A DNA stretch of 64,000 nucleotides from Tetragonia tetragonoides (lineage: Eukaryota; Streptophyta; Magnoliopsida; Caryophyllales; Aizoaceae). Made by a program: the position numbers and the translations under genes. The DNA lies in assembly GCA_038025085.1 (NCBI GenBank), contig CM076154.1:21028501-21092500 (forward strand), written 5' to 3'. Positions within the stretch are counted from its first letter, which is position 1. The number at the start of each line of letters is the position of its first letter. Below are positions 1 to 15,462 of this stretch, piece by piece. The notes beneath the pieces were generated by a model. That model made no database searches. It saw only the letters and a program-made list of their open reading frames with translations, and had not been told where the DNA came from.

Positions 1-232
1 AGTTCTTACAGATGCGATTTGTTGGTGGTCGTTGATTGCATTTGGGATCATATTGTTTACTTGGCATCATTGTGGGCAAAGGCAGCTGGGGCCTTTAAGG
101 GTGTTCCTCTTACTCTCGTCCAGTTACAATGGCGAGATTTGTAGATATTTTCTTGTTACCTTTTGAGGACTTCTTGTCCTCCACCTTTTTGTATTCTTTC
201 TTCGATTGATTAATAAAATTTTTTACTTATCT
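1..232 (+). mobile_element. LINE 3' end fragment (zf-RVT family), in a gp210 intron
   Basis: The stretch resembles the 3' ends at 5450-5625 and 16490-16680. All three end a coding tail, then carry a GAGGAC...TCCTC inverted pair (here 162-182), a T-rich stretch and a terminal TTATCTAAAA. The fragment runs off the left edge of the window. Orientation matches the host gene. Confidence 0.7.
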
Positions 233-876
233 AAAAAAAAAATCTAAAGTATGCTTTCTGGTTTCAGTTTGTGATACATAGTCAAACTTGTGTCTGAGCA
301 TGCCATCATATATTATGCATATTGTCAAGGTAGGAAGAGGACAAGGGTGATCTGGGCTATCATGTCAAGTTCGGAAGATAATGACAGCTCTTCTTCTATT
401 AGCCTTTTTTATTGAGATAATTTGGTAAAATATTTGTTACGAAATGTAGACAGGCTTATGGACTTGTGAAACCAACTCTGAAAGAGATAAAAAATTGTGT
501 CCATGTCACTATCAATCAGGTTGATGCTGTGAGTGACAATTGATCTGGTGTGGAGATGCGTCCCTGTCACTATTAATCACTATCAAGCTATGAGCCAGTT
601 AGATAGGCAAAAGGGAATAATAACTCAAATTGATAAGGTGTTAAAGAACGGTGCAGTTGTTGGAATTTATATCCTTTTTTGTTAGAGAAGGCTGGACGTC
701 CTTTTAAATACCTTTTAATGACCTTTGGATTTCAAATGTGATCTCTTTCTTAATGGCTCCCTGATAATGGAAAATTGGAAGTTGACTTGGAGAACCCTTA
801 TTCCACCCTCGTTTTCCTTTATGGTCATTGTTTCTGCTTCATGCTTGAGTGTTCATTATGGTTTCCCATCATGTAG
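233..876. other. gp210 intron sequence, nothing recognised
   Basis: AT-rich intron between the LINE fragment and the first exon I could place. I looked for an additional gp210 exon here and found no stretch with both splice sites and family-like protein. Confidence 0.5.
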
Positions 877-3800
877 GTGGCCATTGAAGTTGCTGTTCCA
901 TCTTCTATGGTTATGTTGCCAAACTTTCCTGTAGAGACAGTCGTAGGATCACATCTTCAAGCTGCTGTGGCAATGAAAGCAGCAAATGGTACTATGGGTT
1001 TCTTGCAAGTTTCAAATACTGTGACTTACTTATATCTTCCGATTTTAATGTATTCTTGCTACATACAGGTGAATATTTTTATCAGTGTGATGCATTTTCT
1101 TCATCAGTTAAATGGTATACCGGAAGTGAGTCTTTCGTAATTGTCAACTCCACCAGGGAGGCATTCCTCAAGAATAAACCCAAGAATGTCAACCATTCTA
1201 ACTCTGATTCTAGTCCTGCTTGTGCATGGACCTATCTTTATGCTGCTAGTCCCAGTCGAGCTATTTTGCAGGCTACGTTTTCTAAACACTTGGATCATAG
1301 TTATGGAAGACAGATAATGTTAAAAGCTTATGCTCCTATTGCATCTTTCTCGCCACTTATTGTAAGTCAAGCTGGAGATGGGAATCAGTTTGGTGGTTTC
1401 TGGTTTGATTTGGAGAAAGCAGAAACTCATGATGAAAAGGAAAATTTGGATGATTTATATCTTGCTCCTGGAACCCAATTAGATGTCAAACTTCGTGGAG
1501 GACCCGAAAGATGGGGTGAAGGAGTTGATTTCGTCCAAACTATCAACGTGTTTGATGAATTGTGTGCGCGTCCTAAAGACGGAGCCTCTGTTCACCAATT
1601 ACCACCTACCCATGGGCATGTATTCAGAATCGTATGCCAAGTAAATGGTAGCTTTGTAAGTCTTCTATTTTCACTCTCTCTTTTAAATCGCTGATAGTTC
1701 TCTTCACTTAAGTGAATAGTTGGATATTTACACGTGGTTCAATCATTCAGACACTTGTGTTCAAACGTGGCAATTTGGTTGGAGATGACCATCCACAGCC
1801 TGTGGTTGCAGAAGCAAAACTGCGACTTGCATGTATCTTTCCGTTTTCAATTGTGGTGCTGGCTGATGAACCTGGTTTGTCTACATCTCTTCACCGATTT
1901 GAATGCAAGCTTATGACTTTGTGTCTTTTTTCTTTTTTATTTAGGTTTTGTATATTCTGGGTACCTTAAATTATCTGTTCATTTTTTTTTATAAAGAGAA
2001 TTTTTTTAATTAATAAAGTGTCAAAGAATACAGCAAGTGAGGATAATATGTCCTCCAAGGATAATTACAAATTAGCCCAAATTTTGCTGGACTGTAGTAA
2101 TAGAAACCCCTAATTGCCTTGTCCATGTGATTTTTGTGATTCCCTATTAATACAGCTACTTTTATTGCCTTAAAAATATTACTTTATTACGGGTGCCTAT
2201 TACCTTACCGTGTCTTTTGCACAGGCTAACAAAATTCATGTAATTGTTTCAGTGAACAAATTGGATGCTATACAAACTGCTGTTCAAGCTGACCGTGGTC
2301 CTGGACGCATTCGTTCCATGCCTACAACCGTAGCAAATGGGCGAACGATTAGAGTATCAGCTGTTGGGATTAGTAAATCCGGAAAAGCTTTTGCCAACTC
2401 ATCCTCTGTTCCTATAAGTTGGGAATTGAACAATTGTGACGAGCTAGCATTATGGGATGATACTAATAATTTTCTAATTTCCACATCGAGTTGGGAAAGA
2501 TATTTGGCTTTGAAGAATGCGTCAGGACTGGTACTGCTGGATTACTATTGTCTTACTTGTAGATGCTTCTTCGTTCTATTTTATATTTGGCTTTCTATCC
2601 TTAAATAGATTGACTTTAATCATGTCTTACCTCCTTCCTTTCTGACGGGCTTGAGTATGTTTACCTGATCATATTGTTTTGTGTATTTGATCCTAGTAAT
2701 TTATGTTGCATATTGGGGCCTAAGACGTGACTTTTGCTTCATATATATTTTAACTGTGGAGAGATTGCTAGGTTTCACCTACCTCTTTGATATAAGATTG
2801 ATACTATGCTTCTTATTCTGTTAATTAAGGCCCTTTATTTGCTTTTGCCCTTGGGGTTTGGGAAAACTATGTGTTTTCTGTTTCACGGCCATGTGACATC
2901 TGGTTATTATGATTTTGTTGTGTATTAATAAAATGTTTTAACCTGAAATAATAACACACATTTCTTTTACCTTATATTGCTGCCCTGTGCCTATTATCTT
3001 AGGATTGGTGTAAATCGTAACTTGCTTCCTCCATTTAGTTTGTTCCTGTTTGGTGGGTCTTCATACTTAGTCAAATATCATTATGCTATATATTCGGCTT
3101 TCTTTCATAGTTACTTTTCTCATTGACACCATCATAATTAATCACTTCTTATTCATGCCACTATTCTAATTACTATACTCTTTGGTACTCATGAATCAGT
3201 GTGCATAATTCAGTTTTTGCTTACTATCTTTGAAGTGCCAGATTATTCTCGTATCCCATTGATTAAGGAGGTCCTTTGAATGTCTAGTTATGAATGTGAA
3301 ATCAAACAATTTTTTTCACTTGGTCATTTTAGTACCCTCTTTTTTCTGTGTCTAGGTAACAAGGTAGAATGATATCACACCACCACCACAATGCCTCTAG
3401 TGAGGCTCCCGCTTGGGCAGGGACAGAAATTAAGAACCTACTCCCGCAATTGTAGAGTGTGTTGCTGTTAGACACTTGTTTGGAATGACATTGCCTGCCT
3501 TCTATCCCATAATAAATTATAAGAGGAAAGTCTGATGACCACTTAATTTAGTCCTTTGTGGCAGTAATGACGTGCTGAATATGAACAGCAAAGTAAAGAT
3601 CCTTTTCCATAATTTTTTGAATGGCGACAACCTTATATAATAGTAAATGTAATTGAAGAACTTTTAAGATGAGGTCGCTTGAATTCTTTCTTTAAAATGT
3701 TTTGAGTCGTCGAATAAGTGAGTACCCTATGACTCCTCTAATGCATTTGTTTTTCAGAAAAAGAATTTATTAAGGAATATAGAAAGAATATATAGAAAGA

Positions 3801-6800
3801 ATACATGACTAAATCTGTCCGTAAGGAAGGAACCTATCAAAACCAAAGATAATAAGCCTACACAATTTCAGTGATTGTTAAAAGAAAAAACCGCCTTTAC
3901 ACCGCGCCCATCGTGTCATCATAGTTTATGCTAGATTTCAAACGCTCTAGCTTCTGGTTACCCATCTTTTTCCTGGAATTAATTTTAAAACTAAGGGTAA
4001 CATCCTTTCCCATGGGGTCAATAATTCAATTCTCAATGCCTCTACAAGTGCATTTCCATGCGCATCTTCCTCCTCACTGCTATGTGTGACCTGGCAGTGA
4101 TGCAGTTGGAAGAAGAAAATCTCCAAAACTACTGACTCCATCTTGTTGCAAAGACCCAAGCTCCTGTATAGGCACAGCCCCAACCTGTAAACTTTTCCCT
4201 CCTTGGCCAGCCCTTGGCTCAAAGAACAACCCGCCTCCTTCTCAGCAAAGAAAGCAGCGTCTTCGTGCATTTGTTCCATGAATGTTTCTCTTTCACTTAT
4301 ACTATTTTGTCAGCTTAAGATGTGCTTAATTGGTGTCCCTCAATATTGTTTGTGAGATCTAAGGTGGTGGTTCTCTTCTGATTTGATTTGTTTTTTTTTC
4401 AGTGCAATGTTCATGCTGTTGTTCAAAATCAACTTGACAGCACATATGGTCCTTCGTCTTCGAATAGTCTTACGGATGCTATTCGTCTTCAGGTATGTTC
4501 TCGGATGCCATTTTACAATTATGGCGTCATTTCATGGTACTAAAGCCTGAATAGTTAAGTCATTGTTGTCATGCAAGTCTCATTTCCCTAGAGTATTCAA
4601 AAAAGACAAACAAGGCAAAACACTCTTTCCTTAACCCATTTCCATTCTCTTCATACATGTTATCTGAATAAAAATATATGCTTCTGAATCTATAAATTTG
4701 GGAAGACAATGATAATGTGTCCTGAATGACACGGCTATATAAAAAATAATCATGCATGCGGTGGCATAGACAGAAGATTCCCTTGTCAAATGTCAACTAC
4801 TAGTGCCCTTTTGGATTGTATTATCACTTCAATGCCCCAATGCATCCCCTTTTGCTGATGCACTGGGGAGGCGGGAATAAGAGATGAGGAGAAATTATAC
4901 CATTCAGTTTACACATTCTATTGACTCCCGGGTTTGGATTGGGGACTCTGTTGGGGTCTTCTCTTGCAAATCCTACCTCCATCGTTTAAGCCTACCGTCG
5001 CTTTACTCTTCCTTCCCTGCTTCTGATATTATTTAGAAGGCCAAAGTTCCCCTAAAGGTGCGAGCTTTTGTTTGGACTATGGTTCTTGGTAAGGTTAATA
5101 CTAATGACATGCTGCAGCGGAGGAGACCTGGCTGGTCCCTTAGCCCGGATGTTTGTGTGATGTGTTTCGGAAGTAGCGAATCTTCGGCGCTTTTGTTCTT
5201 ACAGTGTGACCTGGCTCAGTCGCGGTGGCGTAAACTGCTTGATGTTATGGGGGCAGAGGTGATTTGGGTTTGCGCTGCTACTATTGAGCAACATATGTTG
5301 ACCAGGCATATCGGAATTTGGAGGGGGAAGGAGAATAGGTTGCTTGGTGGAGTGCAGTTACGGCAATCTTTTGATGTTTATGGTTGGAGCGAAATTCTCG
5401 CATCTTTTCAGGGGTCGCCCAATCGAGGGATTTGGTTTGGGATAGGGTGCTGTATTTTGGCTCGCTTTGGGCCAAGGCAGCTAGTGCGTTTAAGGGGGTG
5501 TCAATTACTGATATCCAGCGGAATTGGGGTTCCATGTAATTAGCTTCATTTTTGAGGACTTCTTATCCTCTTAGTTTGTAACTTTTCTTATTCATCAATA
5601 ATTTTTCTGTTATCTAAAAGAAAATTAAAATATGTTGGCCTCTTATGTTTGTCAAAACATGCAGATTGTCTCGACTCTTCAAGTGTTTCCGGAGTTCGCT
5701 TTACTCTTCTTCAATCCTAATGCAAAGGTGTGTTGTAACTTGCTAGTTCACTTTTCATGTGTAATGCTTATTTGCGTGATCATGGTGTCTTTGTTTGTTT
5801 GTAACTACATTTTTCAAAGGAATGTTTGTACTTTGTAATTACATTACTGCAATGTTGATGATTTTTGTTCCCCTGTTTTCTTTGTTTTTTTTGTTTTTGT
5901 TTGTGTTTTTTTCTTGTTATTTGGTGGTGGTGTGGGTTGTTCGGGGTTTGGCACATGTACAAAGAGCAACAAGCTAATCTATTGAAATGATGTATTCTAC
6001 AGGTCTTATTCGTGCTAATAAGTAATCACTTTGGAATCGGAATACATTCTTTTTTGAAGTTTAAGAGCCCTTCTTCTTCTTCCCCTCCTGGCTCCTAGCA
6101 ATGCTCTTTCAACTAGATTTTGTAACCTTGGTCAGTTGGTCTCTCTGGTCCTTTTTTGGGGGTTTCTTGTTGCATTCCTTCTAGAGCTTAGATGCATGTA
6201 AAATGACCTTGTGGTTCTCAGAGAGCTGACGCCTTTCCGGTTTTCCAGTTCATGTCTTATGGTTCAAGATTGGGAGATTGCTATATATTTTTGTATTTAA
6301 TTATTATTTTGATGAGAGGAAACGTTTCTTGTATGTGCAGTTTCTTTAGTAAGTATTTTCTTATACCTTAAAGTGCTGCTACTTCTTTCGTTTCCTCTAC
6401 GACATTGTGTGGTTCACTGTGCAAAGCAGCATGTTTGCTTTGCTTGTCCCCCCCCCCCCCCCCCAAACACTTCCTCTTACAAAAAATTGTAACCTATACC
6501 CCTCTTTAAGCTTGCTGATGTAGATCCATGAGCATCATTACTGGTCTGTTATTTGAGCTTCGGATCTTAAAATTTCTGGATTTCAGATGAATCTTTCAGT
6601 TGTTGGGGGAAGCTGTTTTCTGGATGCTACAGTTAATGATTCTCGAGTTGTAGAAGTTATGCAGCCTACATCAGGTTTACAATGTTCACAATTGACTCTG
6701 ATTCCTAGCGGCGTCGGAACTGCAGTTGTAACAGCCTATGATATAGGGCTATCTCTTCCATTGTCAGCTTCTTCTGTGGTAACTTCTTTCTTCATGTTAA

Positions 6801-9800
6801 CCATTTTCTAAGTTCATTCCTTATATCTGTGCATGAATTAGGATCTATTGCGAACAAACTTCTACTGTTATGCTTAGAATAAAAAAGTAGTAGGTACCCC
6901 TTACTGACGTTCAACGTCATTGGGGGAATTTGTAATTATCTGTACTTTCTGAGGGGTCCTTGTCCTGCATTGTAATACTGTTTCAGTTTTATGAAATTTT
7001 GAGATTTGTTAAAGATAAAAAAAGATATGTTTTCTTTTCTTTTTTGATTTTTTCTTTTTATTTATGTTAAAGCATGCAAACTAGTGGCCCTGAATATTCT
7101 GAAGGTCACTATGTGCTGAATTATGATGAAGTTTGGAATCAATAATGCTTATCCTCAATATTGACACACTAATTCCAGGTTGAAGTTGCAGATGTAGACT
7201 GGATCAAGATCACATCAGGGGAAGAGCTGAGCCTTATGGTATGTTTTATCTAAATGTGTGCAACTTGTGATTGGCATTTATGACAACTTATGACATCCAC
7301 TCTGGTACGTGCAGGAGGGAAGCCTAACCACTGTTGATCTATTAGCTGGAGCTATTAATGGACATACATTTGAATCTTCTCAGGTTTGAAATCACTGTTT
7401 CTCTCCTCGCTGATGATTTTAGTTTCTTATTTCAGCTTCTTTCTGGAAATGTTAGATAAGATTTGGAGGAAAGCATGTTGTATTTTTCTGGATAAAAAAG
7501 AAATAGTACTAAGAGAAGAAAAATAATAAGTGCAGACTAGTAGGTGTCCTTAAGAAACATCTAACTACAAAAAAAACTAATAAAGTTGCATGTCAATGAG
7601 GGACACCCTCTTCAAAGTCATGCCGCTTTGACCCATAAGGAACCAAATACACCATACAGCCCCAAACAAACTCAAGAGTGGTCTGTAATTTCCCAAGCAA
7701 ACACTAGATTTCCGCTCGAATCAGAGGTGCCAGAAGATAGCAGAAAAAGCATATTCCCGGAACAACTTATTCTTCGTACCCTACCCTACCCAACATCTAC
7801 CCTACTAGTATTGGACAATAGTTGCAGGACAAACAAAATACCCTCCCCTAATACCAAGAAGCTGCCTTCACAAAGGTCCTTGCAAAATCACAATGCAAGA
7901 ATAGGTGTTGGCTAGTCTCATTGTCACGGTAGCTAAGTACAGATACATCTGGAGAAATTTTCCGACCAGGTCTCCTCTGTTGCATCATATCAGAACTTCA
8001 TGAGTGTTTATCTTTCTTATCTAGTATGGGGGTCCAAACAAAAGCCTGCACCTTGAAAGGAACATTAGATTTCTAAATGACTTTAGCACGAGGAAACAAG
8101 AAAACATATGTACATATCTGATGTATCCAAAATACCCCCATGTGAAAGGTGACGATCAGGCACCATTCTAAGTTCCCACATGACAAGGCCTGCCCTAATC
8201 GTCTCTGAACTACCCACATAAAGGAACAGGAGGAATGGCGGTGATCAATAAAATTTAAAACATGTATTTGATTTCTCGGTGCAGAACCATCTCATGAGTT
8301 GCCTTGCCCACAGCCAAACAGTTTATTGCACCTCACCCCCAAGAGCACAACCTTTAAAGCATTGGAGTAAAAAAGGGAGCATGAGGTTCTAGAGAAAATG
8401 AAAAATGTGACAGGGTTATTAGGTAAATGATAATTCATTGCCTACTCCTGCTTCATACGAGAGCAAAGTTTCCAATGAGCTAAAGTACATGTAACATACA
8501 CTGCTGGAAAAGGTTTAAAAAGAAAAAACACCAACAACACAATTTTTTGGTAAGAAGGAAATCTACTTGTTCTTACCCATTGCATCTTTTCTCCAGTATA
8601 CTTACATGGAGCTGCGTGTGCACATCGGTAATGATATAGTGGAACTTGTAGATCGCGAGAATTTGTCAAGTTCTAGTGATGGGTATATCAGTACATCTAG
8701 CTTTACTTTATGTGGCAGATATGCTGGTGTGACGACTGTATATGTAAGTTGTTACACTATCTGATGGAGTCCGTACTTGGTTTGCCCATTCTATTTATAT
8801 TTTCTAGACATTAAATGACTACAGTACTATGCTTGATTTTCCCACCCAGGTTACTGCTAGACAGCAAACAGGCCTGGAAATATACAGTCAAACCATTAAG
8901 GTGGAAGTTTATACCCCTCCTGCTGTGCATCCTCATGAAATTTTCCTGGTTCCTGGTGCATCTTTTGTGGTATGAGCCAAAAGTACTTCAAATCCTAATT
9001 CTTTCATTACTCATTAATTTATTTGCAAGAGTTGTAGAGGGTCAATTCGCTTAAATGGTATTCTTTGAATAAGAAAGCCTGCTTGACCAGTCGAACCAGT
9101 TAATGGAGCAGCTTTATTCCTATTTAGTCAATTACTAACTGTTGTTGTGAAAGCAACTCTTGAAAAATTTACATGGGGATTTACTTCTCCAAAGTCTTTT
9201 GTTCCAATACTAAATTCATGTATAGCTTACTGTAATAGGAGGACCAAAAATGGGTGTCGTCGTTCAGTATGCAAGTATGAATGACTGTGCTGTGGCAGTT
9301 CAAGAATCTTCTGGACGTGTATCAGCAACTTCACCAGGAAACAGTGTAAGATATATGCTCCACCAGTATCAGCAAATTAATGCATTGTCAATCTCATTTT
9401 AGGCGTTTAATATGAAATTGTGTGCAAGTCATGTTGTTTTATAAATACGCTCAACCGATTCGTTCTCCATGGTTTTCTGCTGGCTTCCATAACTTTTCTA
9501 TCCTGGTCCAGTTACAAGCTTACAGGCATATCTTTCCATAGAGGAGTACTATCATTCCTTTAATTTTTCTAGACTTCAATGACGATGGCTTGGGAGTCCA
9601 TTTGCGACCAACGTCAACAATATTTCACCAATGTGCTGGCTGCCATTTCAATAGTTATACTTTCAAGTGAAAATCTTTTGTCACTAATATATGTCAAACG
9701 TGGTAGTTTTAAATTGTTTTTCAAATTCAAACTTATTTAATGAGTCTACTGGAAACAACCTCTCTACTAGGCGACTAGCTAGGGTAAGGCTGCGTACATC

Positions 9801-12800
9801 TTGATTGCCTTAGGCTCCGCCGTCGGCAGGATCATTGTTGTTGTTGTTGTCTAGTAGAAGATAGCAAATGTAATAATTGGGGAGTAATTGTTGTTAAACT
9901 TAGTGGTAGATAAATGACTGTCAAGTCTAGTTCTGTGGGTTAGTTTCTATAGTTCATGTAATTATGTGTTTCAATATTTGCCTATAAATATGTTTTATGT
10001 GTCAAATTTTCATGGTAGTTAGTGGATGACAAATTTTGGTGGAGAAAAGGCTTGTAAAAGACATGGAATATACTTAATTTTTCCCTACAAAGTTGCCAGA
10101 TAACCTCGTGTTGTGAATGGGAAAAATAAGGAAAATAAAAACTAAAAAAAATTGCCCAAGTTCTCTACAATATTTATTTCTGAATCCATGCAATTAAGAA
10201 ACCATTTTTTTATTAGCACTTGAAATGCAATTCACAGTGTCACTGGACACATAAATTGTTATTTTCTTATTGTTACTTTTCTTTTTGGGAAGTAACTAAA
10301 TAAAGTAATCCCCCGTCCCATGTTCTTGTTTCTGTTTCCTTTTCGGGATGTCCCACGTTCTTGTTTACGTTACCCTATATGGATTTGAAGATACACAACT
10401 TCGATCTAACATGTACAAGTGAGATGCAGAAATTTTGTGAGGTTAAAGGGTAGAGGAATTAGTACCTCCAATGAACTCTATGGTATTTGACACAGTAATC
10501 ATTGGAAGACCAGGAGTCCTCCAACTTAGAAGTTAGTAGAAAATTAATATAAAACAAGTTCATTTCTAAAAAACATGGGTTTCCCTGTTTTTGCAGCTCT
10601 GCTTAATTTGTTCTAGCTCTGTGACTGATACAACTAGGACAAATTTTCACTTTACCAGCTTCTTCTCCTGTTTTCTTCTTCATCCACGTGCTTCGTGACT
10701 AACAAGATGATACTTTTTTACATGTTAGCTGATGCTTCTGTTTTTTTGGACAGACCATAGTTGTCACATTTTATGGGAATGGGCAAAAAGTCCTCTGCCA
10801 AGCACATGGGAGAGTTAAAGTAGGGGTTCCATCTGCAGCTATGCTGAATGTACAGAGTGAGCAACTAGCCGTTGGACGTGAGATGCCTATATTTCCTTTC
10901 TTACTTGAGGTGAGAAACGTGAGATGCTGTTTTTGTGTTCCTCTCCGCCTCTTTCCAAGTTTTACTAACACCTTTTGTTCTCAAGGGCGACTTGTTCTCA
11001 TTCTATGAGCTCTGCAAGAATTACAAGTGGACTATAGAAAATAAGAAGGTCAGATTAGCAGCCAATAAAACTCTGCTGATACAATCTCTGAAGACGTCTT
11101 CATTGTGATGTTATCGGCTGTACTAAATAGATACATTGGTTCTTTCTAGGTATTGAGTTTTCAACCAGCTGAGCATCTGAATAGTGACAAAAACAAAGTG
11201 CCACTTGCTGGTCAGAGCAGCTTTGCAGATGAGCAAGATGCTGACTTTCTCAAAGTTCTGTATGGAAGGTATATTTAGTTGCATTAAGTTGACGATAAAT
11301 GTTTTTTCATGAGCATGTCTGTTTTGTACCTGTGTACTCAGCTCACTGTACTATCACTGTACTACTTGAGCTTTTCGGTTGTGTCACTCTGCTACTTGGA
11401 GCTTTCTTGAAATGATAAATGAATTAGGAATGCATTGGATGTTGCCGAGATCCATTTTTAGTACTCTAGGGATTGTAGCAAAAATGGAGGTTTTTATGCT
11501 TTAGTATGCTACCCTTTTTTCCTCATTTTCATAGATCCACTTATTTGATTTCCCCCCCCCCCCCCCTCCTATCTCTAAACTGTAGGTCTGCTGGAAGGAG
11601 TAGTGTTGCACTTACGTTCTCTTGTGACTTCTCATCTCCTGGTTCATTCTCACATTCGAGGTCTTACAGTGCATCCATTTCCGTGAGGGTCGTGCCGGAT
11701 CCACCCCTTGCTCTAGGAACTCCAATAACATGGCTTCTTCCTCCACATTATACTACGTCAGACCTTTTACCGCCATATTCAGAATCACACAACAGAAGAG
11801 ATATCCAAAGTCAAGCAGGCACGGTTTCTTACTCGTTATTGGGAAGTAGTTGTAGAAAAGATGATGAATTGCAAAAGGGTGCTATATCTATAAATGGAAA
11901 TAAAATAAAAACAACAGAAAGCAACAATATTGCTTGCATCCAGGCAAAAGACCACAGAACTGGAAGAATTGAGGTTGCATCTTGTGTTAGAGTGGCCGAG
12001 GTATGCAACAAAATCTTTTAGCATCTATATTTTGTCTACGGAATTTTGTTCCACACGTTATTTTATCAATTGTTTCTCTGTGGATTTTCACGATTGAATA
12101 AAGATCCTTAAATTTAGCATGATTAAGAGTAGGTAGCTCATCGGTGTGGATCCCTTTCAGGTTGCTCAAATCAGGATTCAAAAGAAGTTGGCATTACATG
12201 TGATGAATGTTGCTGTTGGCGCTGAACTTCAACTTCCCATAAATTACTACGATCATTTAGGTATGAAGACTAAATTTTCCTAATAAGACTAAAATATCAT
12301 TCATATGAGAGGTTGCAAATTTTTATTGCTTGTGTCCTTTTTTGTGCAGGAAACCCTTTCCTTGAAGCTCATGATGTGGCTGTCTTTGACATTGAGACTA
12401 ATTATCCTGACGTTGTAGCTCTTGATCCAGTTAGTTGCCAAAATGGGACTTTGTGTGCGAAGGTATGAATAAATTATTATTACTTTCTAGGAGTATTGAG
12501 CTTTAGTTTCGTATATTCAATCCATGAAATATCAGCTTATAATCTCATACAGTCATCTGCTTCTGTTTTTGCTGGCCTTGAAGTCTATATGGCTTTTATG
12601 ATATACTTCTCTTATAGTGAAGGAATACAGTCATCGGTTTCTGTTTTGGTTGGCCTTAAGTCTTACTAGATTTTATGTTTTTTTACCCTTATATTGAAGG
12701 CAATACGTCATGGTAGAGCTCTTGTGATGGTGAGATTTGATGATGAGCCACATAAGTCAGACTACATCATGGTAACTGGCTAACCCAGAATTCAAAACAG

Positions 12801-15400
12801 TAAAGAGGAGGAACTTTATCCTTTTTTTTTACCTTTTTTTTTTCTGAACCTGTTCATTAACAGTTGGGCTTTTTGTAACTTTTGCATTTGATTACTTCAG
12901 GTTTCAGTGGGACCTCACATAAATCCACAGAATCCAGTTCTTCATCCTGGAAACTATCTGAACCTCAGTATAGAAGGTAGAGCTGACTGACCTCCTGCTT
13001 TTACCCAAGTTGACGATATGTGGATCTTCTACCTCTAATATATCCATTTAAAAAACTTTATTCTGCCATTTGTAACCTTGTTTTGCATTAGGGGTACAGA
13101 ACAAATGTCAAACAATTTGCCAACCCCTCCCCCTCTGGCAAACCACATTCCGAATCGCAGTTCACCAGACACTCGAATCGCTCGGATTAGAGTTCTCCTA
13201 GATTGACATTTTGAACAACAAAAGAAGAAAAATATGTGCTGCTAGTGTCTAAGACTGGAGGTGCTGGAATTCTTTTTAGTTTAAATAAAATTAAATAAAT
13301 CTTTAAAAATACGTTGCCTACCTCATACCAAGTTTGGTAGCAAGTGCATTCCCGTCTCAGTTCCATTTACCTGTAGGCTGTACTGCATTCCATGAGACAC
13401 TGTGCTGGACTGAAGAAGTTTTACAGCGTTGACGTTTTTCACAGATATTAAGAAGATTTTGCTAAAAAGAACACCAGATATTAAGAGGATCATATTTCAA
13501 CGTGCTGCTTGTGATTTCCTTGCATCTTCTACTCATCAACCCTTCTTCATTTCTCTAGCCTTTGTATTTCACCAAACGACAACTTGCACAATTTCTCATT
13601 TCTGATAGCGAAACAAATAAAATTTAGAAAACCTACAACATGCTGAAAAGTGTTCGCATACCAACCTAGTGCATATCCGGATTTCCCTGTATGGATCCTT
13701 TTCCTGGTTAAGGGTGAAGGGTGTATGTTGCCATGTCCATATTGTGGGTTAAAGAATAAATTACTTATCGAAAGAAGTCTTAACTTCTTCATTTTGATGG
13801 TTAGATCAATCTCTAGCCTGAGCCTGAGCAAATGTTTCTATTTATGGTATTTATTTTTCCTGTTGTGCTGTTTTAGGACTAGATGATCAAGCATCAGGAC
13901 AGTGGTCGAGCGCCAATGAAAGTGTTATATCGGTTGAATCTTTGTCTGGAAAAGCTACAGCTGTTGGGGAGGGAAGAACACTAGGTATTAATTGATGTTA
14001 TTTTAACTCCTTAAGATGTACTAAAACTTAGGGATTAGCGTTTACCTCTAAATTTCAAAATATTGGCAATCATTCTACCTTCTTCTGAGATGTTTACTGT
14101 GAGCAGTGACATTTCAAAATCTAAGCTTCAAGCTACAAACTACCATTAAGGTGCTGAAGGGGAATACCATACATGTTGATGCTCCAAGGGACACCTTAAC
14201 AAATATTATGTTCCCCCCAGGTGGATATAACTTCTCAGTGAAGTTCAGGTTCGTTAGTGTTCCTGTCCTTTTTAATGCAATGGTTACGTCTTGTTTCATT
14301 TCTGTCATCTTTTCGATGTTCAAATGGTTTCTCTCTGATATCGTTTCCTGTATTTTCATTGCTCATTTGACAAGGACAACGTTTAGCCTTTAGATTGTAA
14401 AATTTAGTGACTATCTGGCTGGGCTAGGTCTAGATAAAACTTTCAGCTTTGTTTCTTATCGGTCTTTGTTTTAAATCTTCGTGTTCCTCTTCTTATTCTT
14501 TTACTACATCTTTTTCTTTATAGTCACTTACAAATGTACTGTAGAAATGTAAGGGTCTTGGAAAATCTAATAAACACCATAGGATGTAGATATTTTTTTT
14601 GAGAAGTCTCACTTTAATGCTTTAGCAGTCAAACCAGGAATTTGTTGATAGTTTTGTTAAGGGTTTAAGGGGTTGCTGTATGAAGAGCGGGATATTTATC
14701 TCTCTATGTTCCTCACGAAGTTCTTTTATCGTCTAAGACATTTTAGTATCCTTCACGATTGATGCTCTTCTAGGTTCCTGCTCACAGGCTTACCTTTTTA
14801 TCCTCAATTTGTATCCCAGAGTAAAACAAATTTTCGCCTATGATACAGATGGAAGGTTTTGCAGTAAATACTTCTATTTCATTTCATGGCTATTCCTTGT
14901 AAGACCTCTGAGAAGTATTGCAGAGGTCTCAGGTTCGAGTCCCCTCAGAGGCACCGGATATTTTCCTGGTCGTTAACTTCAGGGCCCATGGGATTAGTCG
15001 AGCAAAGCTTGGATACCCATGTTATCTTTAAAAACATTATTTTTTCTTAGATTCTTCAATTTGCCCTTCAGAACTTTATTTGGAAAGAAAAAGTTTCGTT
15101 TAAGCTGAAGATTTTTCCTAAAGAGTCGATGCAACTAGACTAATGACCCTTAAGCGTGTTGAAGGCGTCATAACTCTTTCATATGCTCTACATACTCTCT
15201 CCGTTCCACAATGAGCTTCTTGTTTCTTTTGGGCACGTTTATTAATAAAAGCTAACTTTGGAACACAATTGCCACTTTGGAACACAATTGCCACTTTTGC
15301 TCTTGATATTATCACCTCTCTCTCTCTCTCTCTCTCTCTCTCCTGCCACCACAACAAATTGCCCCCCCCCTTCCTCTCTCCTGCCACCTTACACCACCAC

Positions 15401-15462
<62 letters not shown>

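Noticed and set aside
2208..2252. Earlier start of gp210 exon 4 at the acceptor near 2224
   Set aside because: Joining there gives an immediate stop in the frame carried over from exon 3; the acceptor at 2252 keeps the frame and the family alignment.
3947..4279. Antisense gene of 110 codons in a gp210 intron
   Set aside because: No known family, no splice or promoter context.
14890..15036. tRNA gene
   Set aside because: Box B is present, but no cloverleaf with acceptor and anticodon stems forms; it fits a SINE.
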